Below are positions 39,991 to 49,810 of a stretch of DNA of 64,000 nt, in pieces. The first letter of the stretch is position 1. Every line of letters starts with the position of its first letter. The notes under the pieces were generated by a model. The model did no database searches, had not been told where the DNA came from, and worked only from the letters and a program-made list of their open reading frames with translations. Location of the stretch: positions 124,001 to 188,000 of the forward strand of contig DDTK01000012.1 of the NCBI GenBank assembly GCA_002344065.1. The letters run 5' to 3'. This DNA is from Flammeovirgaceae bacterium UBA2366 (GTDB lineage Bacteria; Bacteroidota; Bacteroidia; Cytophagales; Cyclobacteriaceae). Both the position numbers and the translations under genes were made by a program.

Positions 39991-42702
39991 TCATGAATGG
40001 CTGGGGGCAGCCATGGGAAGCCGAACAATAAACGTTGTACCCACATATTGTTTTCCCGACCACGTGATGGAGCCATTAAGCTTTTCCACAGCTTTTTTTA
40101 CAATGTACAAGCCCAATCCATTACCCTTTGAACGCTCGTTGCCACGAAAATACATGTCGAAGATCTTTTCTTTAAGTTCATCATCTATACCCTGCCCGTT
40201 ATCATGTATTTCCAAAACAACCTCATCATGCTCCTGATGTGCCAAAATATGCACGTATGGTTCATTAGGTGAACAGAATTGGATGGCATTCTCAACCAGG
40301 TTTTCCAGAATAATTTTTACCATGGCCGGATACGAGCAGAAGATATCTTTCAACGTAATGGTGATCTGGGTTTTTATTCCCTTCTGTTGTATTTCATTTT
40401 TGAAATTGAGCAGCACTTCACTTACCATATCGGCCAGAAATACTTCCTTGTAAACAAGTTGTTGGGCACCAACATCACTTATCGATTGCAGCTTCACAAG
40501 CATGCGATCAAGCGTATGCGCAGTTTCATTCACTTTCGAGAAGAGCTCCAATGCGTTTTGATCTTTTACCGTAATTTTAGCAACTTCTGCCAAGCCCATA
40601 AACGTGGTTAGGGGTCTTCTGAAATCATGCGATGAGCGATAAAAAAAAGTATCCAACTCTTTATAAGCTTCCTTTAGTCTGTTGGTACGTTCATTAACTT
40701 TCTCTTCCAGGCCAAGATTAATCTCATTAATGGTTTGGTTAGCCTCCATTAGCTCCTCCGACTGTGCCTGTATCTCTTCATTCTTCTCAGTCACATCGCG
40801 GTTTAGCCTGACGAGAATTTCATTGGCATCAACCAGTTCCTCGGCTTGTGTCTGTATTTCTTCCTTTTGTTCCAGTATTTCAACGTTGGCACGTCTAAGA
40901 CGTTTGTTGAATAAGTATACGTTAAAGGCAAAAACAGAAATCAATATAAGCCCTAACAGTGCGGAACCAATGATAATGTTTTGAGAGCGGATGCGCGCTT
41001 GCTGCAGAATAAGTCTACTCCCCTGCAACTCTTTTTCCTGACTCAATAGCTTAATTTGTTGCTCCTTTTGTTCAACCCGGTATAACGCCTCTAATTCTGC
41101 CAGTTTGGTTGCACTGTTACGAGAATAAATACTGTCATCTAACCGCTGAAACCGTACATGACTTTCATACGCACGCTTATAATCACCCAAGGCTTCATAC
41201 AGCTGAGCATAGTAGCCAAAATTACTTCTCTTCAACAAGATTGAATTTGTTTCTTCCGCAACCTTGGAAGCCGTAACAAGGTACTGCTGGGCTTCATCAA
41301 ATCTTTTCATTTTTATCAGCAAGGCAGCTATTTGATTATAGGAAATACCAAGATTGATTGGATTCCTAATTTTTTCCTCGGTTACAATAGCGTTTTTTAA
41401 CAAGGCTAAAGCTTTGTCGTACTGTTCGAGCGATTCATACACCAGCGAAAGATTGAAAATGGAAGAAGAAACACCTTCGGAGTGACCAATGCGCTCACGA
41501 ATTTTTAGTGCAGCATTAAGATCATCCATTGCTTGATTATACTTTTTTTGCTGATAATAAATCAACCCGCGAATATTCAAGCTATTGGAAACACCATGCA
41601 GGTCGTTGATTAATTCCCGTAGTTCGAGTGAGCGTTGAAGGTAAGATAAAGCCAACTCAAAATTGGACTGCTGCTTATACAACCAGGCAAGCTCGGCATA
41701 TAGTTTTGCAGTATTTCTCCTTAAGCCAAACTCCTCAGTTATCTTCAGTGCCTGAAAATAATATCGGGAAGCAAGATCATACTGACCCAGTTCTGCGTAA
41801 ACTTCGCCTGTAAGGGTATAAATTTCAGCTACTTGTGGAGGATACTCATACTCACCAAGAAATTGAATAGCATTAAAACAATTCATCAGGGCTGTTGAAT
41901 AATCACCCCTTCGAAAGGCCAATTCAGCTTTTCGTAATTCGCATTTTATCTGATGAAAATTAGTAGCATCCTGCTTAGCAAGATCACAGAGTTTCGAAAA
42001 ATAATGATCCGCCTGCTCGTACTCAATGATGTTTTCATAGACTGTTCCCAGATTACCGTAAATCTCCGCTAACAGGTATTTATCATCGAGCTTGACGGCA
42101 AGGTTTTCGGCCTTGACCAATAGTTCAATGGCTTCATTGTTTTTCCAAAGTATCGTCAATAACAATCCATAATTCTTATAAATAGTAGCCAATGAATTTG
42201 CCGATAGTTTTTGTTCACCGAGATTGAGTGCTTCATTGTAGAAATAACTGGCTGAGTCATACACACCCCTGTCTCTATATGCATTGCCCATCAGGTTAAG
42301 GTTGTAGGCGCTCATATCAGTAGCATCGTCCACCAATACCGTTGCTGACAATCGGAAATTCCTAAATGCAGAAGCATAATCCGCCTTACTCAGCATCCCT
42401 AAGCCCACCATGGTATAGGCAGATTTCAAGCCCCGGTTATAACGGTGCTGAAGGCTCAACGCCAATGCCTGCTCGGCAAAACTAAGTGCCAGACTATCAT
42501 TACGGTCATAGCATTCATAGGCCAGTGCATTCAACAGATCAACCCGCTTCACGGGCAATTTTGTACCATCAAGTAAGCGACTCAGACTATCAATAACAGG
42601 GGTTTGAGAAAATCCTGAAACTATAATGATCATCAATAGAAATACGACTAATCTAACTCGATTAATCAGACGGCTTACATATTGCATCTTATTGATTTTC
42701 AA
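39991..42702 (-). CDS. TPR-repeat sensor histidine kinase
   Basis: A 903-aa protein. N-terminal signal/anchor (about 12-32), then about ten tetratricopeptide repeats (35-545, for example YNQAMDDLNAALKIRERIGH), one transmembrane helix (about 575-597, IIIGSALLGLILISVFAFNV) and a coiled coil (600-680). HisKA has the phospho-acceptor SHDFRRPLTTFMGLAE near residue 695, and HATPase_c has N, G1 and G2 boxes (ENLVENAIQF, DNGQGIDDEL, GNGLGLYIVKKAV). The TPR domain probably senses a periplasmic signal. No response regulator is adjacent. The MreB-like gene follows 46 bases downstream. Confidence 0.9.
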   Translation of the reverse strand: MKINKMQYVSRLINRVRLVVFLLMIIIVSGFSQTPVIDSLSRLLDGTKLPVKRVDLLNALAYECYDRNDSLALSFAEQALALSLQHRYNRGLKSAYTMVGLGMLSKADYASAFRNFRLSATVLVDDATDMSAYNLNLMGNAYRDRGVYDSASYFYNEALNLGEQKLSANSLATIYKNYGLLLTILWKNNEAIELLVKAENLAVKLDDKYLLAEIYGNLGTVYENIIEYEQADHYFSKLCDLAKQDATNFHQIKCELRKAELAFRRGDYSTALMNCFNAIQFLGEYEYPPQVAEIYTLTGEVYAELGQYDLASRYYFQALKITEEFGLRRNTAKLYAELAWLYKQQSNFELALSYLQRSLELRELINDLHGVSNSLNIRGLIYYQQKKYNQAMDDLNAALKIRERIGHSEGVSSSIFNLSLVYESLEQYDKALALLKNAIVTEEKIRNPINLGISYNQIAALLIKMKRFDEAQQYLVTASKVAEETNSILLKRSNFGYYAQLYEALGDYKRAYESHVRFQRLDDSIYSRNSATKLAELEALYRVEQKEQQIKLLSQEKELQGSRLILQQARIRSQNIIIGSALLGLILISVFAFNVYLFNKRLRRANVEILEQKEEIQTQAEELVDANEILVRLNRDVTEKNEEIQAQSEELMEANQTINEINLGLEEKVNERTNRLKEAYKELDTFFYRSSHDFRRPLTTFMGLAEVAKITVKDQNALELFSKVNETAHTLDRMLVKLQSISDVGAQQLVYKEVFLADMVSEVLLNFKNEIQQKGIKTQITITLKDIFCSYPAMVKIILENLVENAIQFCSPNEPYVHILAHQEHDEVVLEIHDNGQGIDDELKEKIFDMYFRGNERSKGNGLGLYIVKKAVEKLNGSITWSGKQYVGTTFIVRLPMAAPSHS

Positions 42703-42814
42703 TTAATTGTATTTATTTGAAAAATAAAGTCGCAGGTTTAGTTACGAGTATACCAAAACAATTTAAGGTAAAGGCAATTCGCAAAAGTAAATTATCTTAC
42801 ACCCTTATTGTACC

Positions 42815-43570
42815 ATGCAAATACATTCACTAAAGTCGCTATTAAGCCGGGTTGAATTACAACGCGAGAAGCAAAAAGATTACCGCAATGTGGTCTCTAT
42901 TCAGGTGCTTATTGTTACGCTGGGGTTGGTTTTATACGCTCCGCTATTAGAAGACCCGAATAGTAATATATCCAAATTTCTGATTACTCTTTTTTCTGCT
43001 TTTGGTGGTTTATATGCCTTTCTTCTATGGGATTTGCTCAGGAACTTCACGCAAAGCAAAGTTCTCATTCTAACCATTCTAATTACCCTTATTGTAATAT
43101 CCGTTTTCGGAATATTGATTGAATTCCCTTATTACAAGGTAATCCATCTTGAGAACCGCCAGGCCGCCCTCCTCTTTATTCATGGCCTTCTCTTTCCTAT
43201 AGAAGTGACCATTATCAGTTTTGCTATCCGTGACATATTTATGGGACAGTATTTCACAACTGACAAGCTTTGGGGCTCTGCCTGTGTATTTCTCATGATA
43301 GGGATTTCCTTCGGAAGCCTGTACGACCTGATCTGCATTGCCATGCCCGGCAGCCTGGGGGTTGAAATTGCCCTGGGCATACCCAATTATTCTGAATGCG
43401 TGTCCTACTCCTTTCATGTATTGGGCGGCATTGATACGGATTATCCTGATGCAAATAAACTAATCAAAAACATTAGTGTTATTGAAGCCGTTTGGGGAAC
43501 TTTGTTCACCGTTCTGATCATCGGAAATCTGATGATACTGCCGAAACCTCCTGAATCAACCGAATCTTAA
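42815..43570 (+). CDS. Hypothetical multi-pass membrane protein
   Basis: A 251-aa protein with about seven hydrophobic segments (for example 28-46 VSIQVLIVTLGLVLYAPLLE, 55-75, 82-101, 113-133, 142-160). The N-terminus is polar and charged (VELQREKQKDYRN). It is divergently transcribed from the TPR kinase (112-base gap) and lies 18 bases upstream of the SPFH protein, so the two may be co-transcribed. No family recognised. Confidence 0.65.
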   Translation: MQIHSLKSLLSRVELQREKQKDYRNVVSIQVLIVTLGLVLYAPLLEDPNSNISKFLITLFSAFGGLYAFLLWDLLRNFTQSKVLILTILITLIVISVFGILIEFPYYKVIHLENRQAALLFIHGLLFPIEVTIISFAIRDIFMGQYFTTDKLWGSACVFLMIGISFGSLYDLICIAMPGSLGVEIALGIPNYSECVSYSFHVLGGIDTDYPDANKLIKNISVIEAVWGTLFTVLIIGNLMILPKPPESTES

Positions 43571-43588
43571 ACTACAACTTAACATACT

Positions 43589-44407
43589 ATGAACAACCGC
43601 AGACTCTTACCTTTTATTATCATTGGTGTCATCGCTCTTTTTGTGGTGGCCGGAATATCATCCAGTCTTTTCTTTACTGTACAGGCCGATGAACGCGCTG
43701 TTATCTTTTACAAGTTTGGTCAGGGTCTTGACAAAGACCACATTGTGCAACCCGGATTTCACATGAAGGCCCCGTGGAATGAAGCATACATATACGCTGT
43801 GCGCGAAACCTCCGCGGATGAAAATATGGATGTGTTGGATAGAAATGGTCTGTCCATACACGTTGAAGTTTCCGTGCGTTTTCATCCTGTACCTGAAAAA
43901 ATTGGCTACATCCACGAGAAGTTTAACCGTGCTTATGTGAATGTGCTGGTTATACCTGAAATGCGTTCCGTAGTGCGCCAAATCATGGGACGGTATTCAG
44001 CGGAAGAAATCTATTCTACCAAACGGGCAGAAGTGGAAGCAACCATTAAGGTTGAATCAGAGAAAATTCTGGGTCAGAATAATGTTACCATGGTGGCCCT
44101 GCTTATTCGCTCCATTCAATTACCAGAACAGATTAAAGTGGCCATCCAAAACAAGCTTCAGCAAGAGCAGGAGGCCTTGGCATATCAGTTCAGGCTTGAT
44201 AAGGAAAAAAGTGAAGCCGAACGTAAGCGCATTGCCGCTGAAGGTGAATCACGAGCTAATAATATCATCAACAACAGCTTAACTGATAAGTTATTGAAGA
44301 TGAGGGGTATAGAGGCCACATTGGAACTGGCTAAGTCACCCAACTCAAAAGTTGTTATTGTAGGCTCAGGCAAGGATGGATTACCCATGATTTTGGGTGG
44401 TAATTAG
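43589..44407 (+). CDS. SPFH/Band 7 prohibitin-like membrane protein
   Basis: A 272-aa protein. One N-terminal transmembrane segment (about 8-30, FIIIGVIALFVVAGISSSLF) and an SPFH domain (about 30-215): DERAVIFYKFGQG, VQPGFHMKAPW, VEVSVRFHPV, IPEMRSVVRQIMGRYSAEEI. A coiled coil of EA/KR-rich residues (195-235) is typical of prohibitins and stomatins. It forms ring-like oligomers at the membrane. Citrate synthase lies downstream but is probably separately transcribed. Confidence 0.9.
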   Translation: MNNRRLLPFIIIGVIALFVVAGISSSLFFTVQADERAVIFYKFGQGLDKDHIVQPGFHMKAPWNEAYIYAVRETSADENMDVLDRNGLSIHVEVSVRFHPVPEKIGYIHEKFNRAYVNVLVIPEMRSVVRQIMGRYSAEEIYSTKRAEVEATIKVESEKILGQNNVTMVALLIRSIQLPEQIKVAIQNKLQQEQEALAYQFRLDKEKSEAERKRIAAEGESRANNIINNSLTDKLLKMRGIEATLELAKSPNSKVVIVGSGKDGLPMILGGN

Positions 44408-44486
44408 TCCATAAATTATACCTGAGGTTTCATTCTCCGGCCATGAACATTTATATTTAACACGTTTAAATTTTAGCCTTTTTACT

Positions 44487-45776
44487 ATGTCCAAGACTGC
44501 AGAATTAATAATTGACGGTAAGTCATACACCTTTCCGGTGGTGGAAGGAACAGAGAATGAATTAGCCATCGATATCAGCGATCTTCGCGATAAAACCGGG
44601 TATGTTACCCTTGACGTAGGGTACAAAAATACCGGTGCAACCAAAAGCGCCATTACCTTTTTGGATGGCGAAAAAGGCGTGTTGCATTATCGCGGGTATG
44701 CTATTGAGGAACTGGCTGAAAAATCAAATTTTCTTGAGGTCGCCTACCTGCTGATATTTGGCGAATTGCCAACCAAGGAGCAATATACCAAGTGGAACAG
44801 CGATATAACCAAGCGCACCCTTGTGCATGAAGATATCAAGAAGATCCTTGATGGATTTCCTTCCACTTCGCACCCTATGGGCGTACTGTCGTCATTGTTC
44901 TGCGCGCAAACAGCTTTCTATCCTGAATCGCTAAACCCTAACCGCCCTCCTGATGGTGTGTACCTGAGCATTATCCGTTCACTTGGTAAAATGCCAACCT
45001 TTGCTGCATGGTCATACAAAAACGCTGTTGGCCACCCGGTAAACTATCCTGATAACAAGCTCGACTATTGCGCACGCTTTTTGAAAATGATGTTTGCATT
45101 ACCGGGGCAGGATTTTGATGTAGACCCCGTTGTAGCCGATGCCTTGGATAAGTTATTTATCCTGCATGCCGACCATGAGCAAAACTGTTCAACTTCAACC
45201 GTAAGGATTGTAGGTTCATCAAAAGCAAGTATATACTCATCCATTTCAGCCGGCATTAATGCCTTGTGGGGACCGTTGCATGGCGGAGCCAATCAGGAAG
45301 TGATTGTGATGCTGGAAAACATCCGCAATGATGGCGGCAATGTTGACAAGTGGATGGAAAAAGCAAAGGACAAGAATGATCCTTTTCGCTTGATGGGATT
45401 TGGTCATAGGGTGTACAAGAATTTCGATCCGCGTGCCAAAATTATTAAGAAAGCTGCTGACGATGTACTGAAGAAACTTGGCGTGCATGATCCGGTTCTG
45501 GAAATAGCCATGAAGCTTGAGGAAATCGCTTTGAAAGATCCCTATTTTGTTGAGCGTAAACTATACCCTAATGTTGACTTCTACTCCGGAATTATTTATC
45601 GCGCATTAGGCATTCCGGTTGATATGTTTACCGTAATGTTTGCTATGGGAAGATTACCCGGCTGGATTGCACAATGGCTAGAAATGCGTAAGAACAATGA
45701 ACCCATTGGCAGGCCACGACAAATCTATACTGGTAATGTGGTTAAACCCTACGTTGAAATAGGTAAACGTAAATAA
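44487..45776 (+). CDS. gltA: Citrate synthase
   Basis: A 429-aa type II (Gram-negative, hexameric class) citrate synthase with the N-terminal beta domain (1-50) of that type. The catalytic triad is His265 (LHGGANQE), His307 (GFGHRVYK) and Asp364 (NVDFYSG). It condenses oxaloacetate with acetyl-CoA, the first step of the TCA cycle. A 13-base-pair terminator follows, and the acyl-CoA-binding protein gene begins 94 bases after the stop. Confidence 0.97.
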   Translation: MSKTAELIIDGKSYTFPVVEGTENELAIDISDLRDKTGYVTLDVGYKNTGATKSAITFLDGEKGVLHYRGYAIEELAEKSNFLEVAYLLIFGELPTKEQYTKWNSDITKRTLVHEDIKKILDGFPSTSHPMGVLSSLFCAQTAFYPESLNPNRPPDGVYLSIIRSLGKMPTFAAWSYKNAVGHPVNYPDNKLDYCARFLKMMFALPGQDFDVDPVVADALDKLFILHADHEQNCSTSTVRIVGSSKASIYSSISAGINALWGPLHGGANQEVIVMLENIRNDGGNVDKWMEKAKDKNDPFRLMGFGHRVYKNFDPRAKIIKKAADDVLKKLGVHDPVLEIAMKLEEIALKDPYFVERKLYPNVDFYSGIIYRALGIPVDMFTVMFAMGRLPGWIAQWLEMRKNNEPIGRPRQIYTGNVVKPYVEIGKRK

Positions 45777-45787
45777 CCTGATCATCT

Positions 45788-45834
45788 ATCCACACAACGT
45801 GTCAGCTTTTATTTTGTACGTTGTGTGGATTTCT
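45788..45834 (+). terminator. Terminator of citrate synthase
   Basis: Perfect 13-base-pair stem ATCCACACAACGT / ACGTTGTGTGGAT (45788-45800 with 45818-45830) with a 17-base T-rich loop, then TTCTTTATT. Confidence 0.85.
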
Positions 45835-45870
45835 TTATTCTAACCTTTCACAAATTCATTTCCCTGCCTC

Positions 45871-46134
45871 ATGGAACTCCAACAACAATTCGAAGCTGCA
45901 GTTGCCCGGTCAAAAGAATTAACACAACGTCCTTCAAACGAAGAATTGCTCAGGCTATATGCACTTTACAAACAGGGATCAGACGGTGATGTAACCGGTG
46001 ACCGTCCGGGTGGATTTGACTTTAAAGCCATAGCCAAATATGACGCCTGGGCAGAGCTAAAAGGCAAGTCGAAAGAAGAGGCAATGAAGGAGTACATCAC
46101 GTTTATGGATGGGCTTTATCAGCAATACAAATAA
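45871..46134 (+). CDS. Acyl-CoA-binding protein
   Basis: An 87-aa four-helix protein covering the whole ACBP fold: FEAAVARSKELTQRPSNEEL, then LRLYALYKQGSDGDV, DRPGGFDFKAIAKYDAWAEL and KGKSKEEAMKEYITFMDGL. The KYDAW and LYALYKQ ligand-site motifs are kept. It binds long-chain acyl-CoA in the cytoplasm and buffers fatty-acid metabolism. It is common in eukaryotes and found in some Bacteroidota. It lies 17 bases before rsmE. Confidence 0.9.
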   Translation: MELQQQFEAAVARSKELTQRPSNEELLRLYALYKQGSDGDVTGDRPGGFDFKAIAKYDAWAELKGKSKEEAMKEYITFMDGLYQQYK

Positions 46135-46151
46135 CATAAGTATCCTCCTTC

Positions 46152-46856
46152 ATGGAGAATCTTTTTTATCAACCAGATCTTTCACAGGGAGCCTTATTCC
46201 TCACCCCTGAAGAATCAAAACATTGCCTGAAAGTACTCCGCAAAAAACAAGGTGATACCATTACGCTAACGGATGGAGCCGGATATTTTTATGAAGCCTT
46301 AATTACGGAAGCAACTATCAGCCAATGCAGATTTTCCATTCAACGCAAGTGGCAGGAACAACTAAAAAAATACCACATACACCTGGCTATATCCCCCACA
46401 AAAAATCCTGATCGTATAGAATGGATGGTGGAGAAATGTGTTGAGATAGGAATTGACCAGATTACATTTCTAAGCTGTAAAAACACGGAACGAAAATCAA
46501 TTAAAAGTGACCGCATGCTAAAGGTTGCTTTAAGCGCCATGAAACAATCTGTCAGGGCAACACTTCCTGTTCTGAGTCCGCTGACTTCATTTCAGGATTT
46601 TATAAAGACAGACTATTCAGAAACAGCTAAGTTTATAGCCTATGTCGACATGGAAAATCCAACTCACCTGATGTCATTGGCCAAGCCGGGAAAGCACTAT
46701 CTGGTGCTGGTGGGACCTGAAGGCGACTTTACACAGCAAGAGTTAAATGCGGCCCTGCACAAAGGTTTTACTAAAATCAGCCTTGGAAATCATCGGCTGA
46801 GAACTGAAACAGCAGGACTTGCCGCCTGCCTAATGCTCAATTTAGTCAATACTTGA
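46152..46856 (+). CDS. rsmE: 16S rRNA m3U1498 methyltransferase RsmE
   Basis: A 234-aa protein. N-terminal PUA-like domain (1-70: PEESKHCLKVLRKKQGDTIT) and a C-terminal SPOUT domain (75-234). The SAM-binding knot signatures LVLVGPEGDFTQQELNA and ISLGNHRLRTETAGLAACLM are present. It methylates N3 of U1498 in 16S rRNA. It follows the ACBP gene at 17 bases and is likely co-transcribed. Confidence 0.95.
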   Translation: MENLFYQPDLSQGALFLTPEESKHCLKVLRKKQGDTITLTDGAGYFYEALITEATISQCRFSIQRKWQEQLKKYHIHLAISPTKNPDRIEWMVEKCVEIGIDQITFLSCKNTERKSIKSDRMLKVALSAMKQSVRATLPVLSPLTSFQDFIKTDYSETAKFIAYVDMENPTHLMSLAKPGKHYLVLVGPEGDFTQQELNAALHKGFTKISLGNHRLRTETAGLAACLMLNLVNT

Positions 46857-46940
46857 TGGCTATCTTACATGCGTGCCAAGGCCCGAATGAATAATAGACC
46901 ACGTCAAGGAGGCTATTCATATTTTTGTTAAACTTGTATT

Positions 46941-47393
46941 ATGGAACCACGCAAAGCTGAAATTCAAAAAACCATTTACGACAACGCTAAGTCGCATTTT
47001 CTCGGAAATTTCCCTGATTCATTACCCATTGAACAGGCCTATGTTCATATCGGTATGTACCTGGGTTGGATTATTGATAACGAGTTGTACTCCGAATTTT
47101 TTGAAGAAGAAGCTTCCATTCAGATCTTCCGTTTTAAAAGACGCGAAATTTCATGTACAATTTTAAGTGAGATCTGGGATGGGTATCTTGGTTATGAATT
47201 GTTCAACCGCCAGGGTAACATGTTCACCTATTATTACTATGGCGGAGGTTTATACAGGCATGATTATGATGAGCTACTGGTAAAAGCTTTGCCCTCCATT
47301 TATCATGTAACGGATAGTTGGGAGAACTATGAAAAGATGTCCACCCGCATTGAAATGCGCTTTCAGGATTGGAAAAACCTGGTTGGTGCTTAG
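46941..47393 (+). CDS. Conserved hypothetical protein
   Basis: A 150-aa soluble protein. Distinct segments: QAYVHIGMYLGWIIDNELYS, FRFKRREISCTILSEIWDGY, and an aromatic YYYYGGGLYRHDYDELL, then a helical end. The general look is that of small domains found as stand-alone and Rhs-associated proteins in Bacteroidota (DUF7832-like by recall, not verified). It is monocistronic and converges on the TPR-like gene 5 bases away. Confidence 0.6.
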   Translation: MEPRKAEIQKTIYDNAKSHFLGNFPDSLPIEQAYVHIGMYLGWIIDNELYSEFFEEEASIQIFRFKRREISCTILSEIWDGYLGYELFNRQGNMFTYYYYGGGLYRHDYDELLVKALPSIYHVTDSWENYEKMSTRIEMRFQDWKNLVGA

Positions 47394-47398
47394 GGTGA

Positions 47399-49183
47399 TT
47401 ATTTAAGTTTTCCGCTTTTATCCAGCACTGCACTTTTATCAGCACCCTTAACTTGTAATTCTCCGGATGACTGAATAAATTCTAAATCATCAGGGATAAA
47501 GTCAAGTTCGTAGTTATGACTCCACGATAAACCATCTGACCGGTAAATTTTAGCTACCGAAACAGGATATTTATCTTTTACTTTGTTCATAGAAAAGATT
47601 AACACGAAAAAGATATGTCCCCCATCATCCGTGGCAGACAATCCTTTGGTTGAGCTAAGTCGCTTCTCCCTGAAATTAGCTTTGTCAATCGGAAATCTAA
47701 CACTAACATCCGGAACCCTCGAAACTGTGATCGCACTAAAATATCCTTCACCGGAAACAGAATCAGCAAATACAATTCCGGCAGTATACTTCTCCTCTTC
47801 GATTACGAGCGGTTTGAATTTAGAAGTAGGCGTATCAGCAAAAAGTGGAATGGAGTCATTGCCTTGAACCAGCCATTGCATAGCCCTTTTCCGAACGGTC
47901 AGTTCCTTTTCCTTTATCTTCTTTTCGCGGTCTGCATATTCCTTTTCAGCCTTTGCATAGCTCTTTAACAGCACCGTATTGGTGTAAGCCTCTGCCACGA
48001 ACGTTTTATAGTTAAGCGCTTCCTCATCGATATTTACCGATTGAAGTTTTGAGGCTACACTATCTAATTTTAGTAAAGCCTTCAGCTCATGCTCAGTTTG
48101 CTTAAGCCTTTCAAAAACATCATTTTTCTTATCTCCTTTAATATGTTCAACCAGGGTCGACCGGTACTCCAGATTAGCTACTTTCACTGCAAATACATTC
48201 ATAGGAAGTGGATCAGGATCGAATTTTTTAAGCTTCTCACTCAGCAAGCTGGCTACCAGTTTGGTTAAATCGCTCTTCACGGATACTGAATCATTCTTTA
48301 ATTTCTCTCTAAGCTTATTTATCTCGATATCGTATTTCAGTAAATTCTCGCGAATAGGCTTTAGCTCGTTATTTACCAGTGCAATGGACTGATCTGCAAA
48401 TTTTTTATAGTCCCACACCTCAAGCTTATCCTGATAAAAATCGGTAAGTGTGTTGCCTTCCTTTTTAAAGTTTTTAATTTCAGAAACACTCCATGAATGA
48501 TTATAACCAGTCTTGCCCAGGTTACCTGAACTTACTTTGTAAGAATCAAAAGCCTTTTTTGCCGATTCATATCGGGAAGACAAATCTGTCAACTTTTTTA
48601 GTACAGCTTCATCTGCACGTAAATAGAATTCACGTTCACCCGGAAAAGAGTTTTGAAGCGAATCAAATAGGGTGTAAGCACCTTTATAGTATTCTTCGGC
48701 TTGCGTAAAGTAATAATTAACCATTTTAACCTTATCCTTTCTTTCCTTCAGAGCCGCTGTGCTTTTTTCAATGATAAACTGTACATCCAGAAGCTTAACA
48801 CCAAATTCTCCCGAACGTAAATCACGTTTACTATACATGGCGTAGTAATCCTTACTGCTGCCCTTAAATTCCTTTTCATTAATTGTAGCGTAGGCCTTGT
48901 CAAAAAAGAATAAAGCAGAGTCTATGTTTGTAAATGACTGTTGAACATTTTTTAGAACATCATCCTTAGCTGTCTTCTGTTCATAAATAGTAGCCATAAA
49001 CAAGTAGGCACTTGGCTCAACGGATTTTGTTTCATTAATGTAGCTACGAAGAAAGGGCTCTGCCTTTTCATATTCCTTGGCGTCAAGTAAATTAAATATT
49101 TCCTTGTACTTGAGCTTTTGCGCAACTGAACCAAAGGGCAACAAAAACAGGATAATAAGCTTGATTATCAGCGATTTATTCAT
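47399..49183 (-). CDS. Secreted hypothetical protein with helical repeats
   Basis: A 594-aa protein. Signal peptide to about residue 20 (IILFLLPFGSVA-QK). Residues 25-260 resemble TPR-like or coiled-coil repeats (YKEIFNLLDAKEYEKAEPFL, then YLFMATIYEQKTAKDDVLKN). A long coiled coil follows (260-430). The C-terminal 160 residues are beta-rich (GEGYFSAITVSRVPDVSVRF), perhaps a small periplasmic sensor domain. No catalytic motif. Probably a periplasmic or cell-surface protein of unknown role. Confidence 0.6.
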   Translation of the reverse strand: MNKSLIIKLIILFLLPFGSVAQKLKYKEIFNLLDAKEYEKAEPFLRSYINETKSVEPSAYLFMATIYEQKTAKDDVLKNVQQSFTNIDSALFFFDKAYATINEKEFKGSSKDYYAMYSKRDLRSGEFGVKLLDVQFIIEKSTAALKERKDKVKMVNYYFTQAEEYYKGAYTLFDSLQNSFPGEREFYLRADEAVLKKLTDLSSRYESAKKAFDSYKVSSGNLGKTGYNHSWSVSEIKNFKKEGNTLTDFYQDKLEVWDYKKFADQSIALVNNELKPIRENLLKYDIEINKLREKLKNDSVSVKSDLTKLVASLLSEKLKKFDPDPLPMNVFAVKVANLEYRSTLVEHIKGDKKNDVFERLKQTEHELKALLKLDSVASKLQSVNIDEEALNYKTFVAEAYTNTVLLKSYAKAEKEYADREKKIKEKELTVRKRAMQWLVQGNDSIPLFADTPTSKFKPLVIEEEKYTAGIVFADSVSGEGYFSAITVSRVPDVSVRFPIDKANFREKRLSSTKGLSATDDGGHIFFVLIFSMNKVKDKYPVSVAKIYRSDGLSWSHNYELDFIPDDLEFIQSSGELQVKGADKSAVLDKSGKLK

Positions 49184-49292
49184 TTCAATGGAACTTATTA
49201 TCTTCGAAATTAATTAAAATCCTAATATTGTCTAACTGGTTTCAATTACCAGGCCAAATTTCGAGGCTTATCTCTCTTTTCAACCTTTGACA

Positions 49293-49808
49293 ATGAAACG
49301 TTTCATTCCCCTTCTGTCCCTTATTCTTCTCATTGTAGTTTATTTTATTGGCTTTAATAGTCCGGCAGCGGTTAGTTTAAAGGACGAAGCTTTTAACTAC
49401 AAGTTCACCTTAAAAACATTGGATGGTGATAATATTTCTATTGAAACCCTCAGAGGCAAAGTCATATTTCTGAATATGTGGGCTACCTGGTGTGGCCCCT
49501 GCCGCAAAGAAATGCCCGGCATTCAAAAGCTCTATGAAAAAACCAAATCGGATGACATCGTTTTTGTTATGCTTTCGGTTGATAAAGAAGGTGATCAAAA
49601 CAAAGTTGCCTCGTATCTGAAACGGAATAGTTTCACCTTTCCGGTATATATGCCCACTGCGAATATGTCAACTCAACTGAATGTTCCTTCTATTCCTACA
49701 ACATTCATCATCAGCAAGGATGGAAAAATAGCGCATCAAAAAGTAGGCAGCACAAATTACGATAGCGAAAAGTATAAAAGCATGTTGCTGGAACTTGCTG
49801 CACAATAA
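49293..49808 (+). CDS. TlpA/ResA-type membrane-anchored thioredoxin
   Basis: 171 aa from the ATG; a TTG two codons upstream is less likely. N-terminal anchor (about 4-22, FIPLLSLILLIVVYFIGF), then an AhpC/TSA-Redoxin thioredoxin fold. The active site CGPC is at residues 67-70 (NMWATWCGPCRKE), and the cis-Pro loop is VPSIPTTFI. It reduces periplasmic disulfides, for example in cytochrome c maturation. It is convergent with coaX, which ends 2 bases away. Confidence 0.9.
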   Translation: MKRFIPLLSLILLIVVYFIGFNSPAAVSLKDEAFNYKFTLKTLDGDNISIETLRGKVIFLNMWATWCGPCRKEMPGIQKLYEKTKSDDIVFVMLSVDKEGDQNKVASYLKRNSFTFPVYMPTANMSTQLNVPSIPTTFIISKDGKIAHQKVGSTNYDSEKYKSMLLELAAQ

Positions 49809-49810
49809 CC

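Noticed and set aside
39945..40076. 44-residue N-terminal extension of the MreB-like protein
   Set aside because: It has no actin homology and overlaps the end of the histidine kinase gene. The internal Met gives the usual MreB length and N-terminus.
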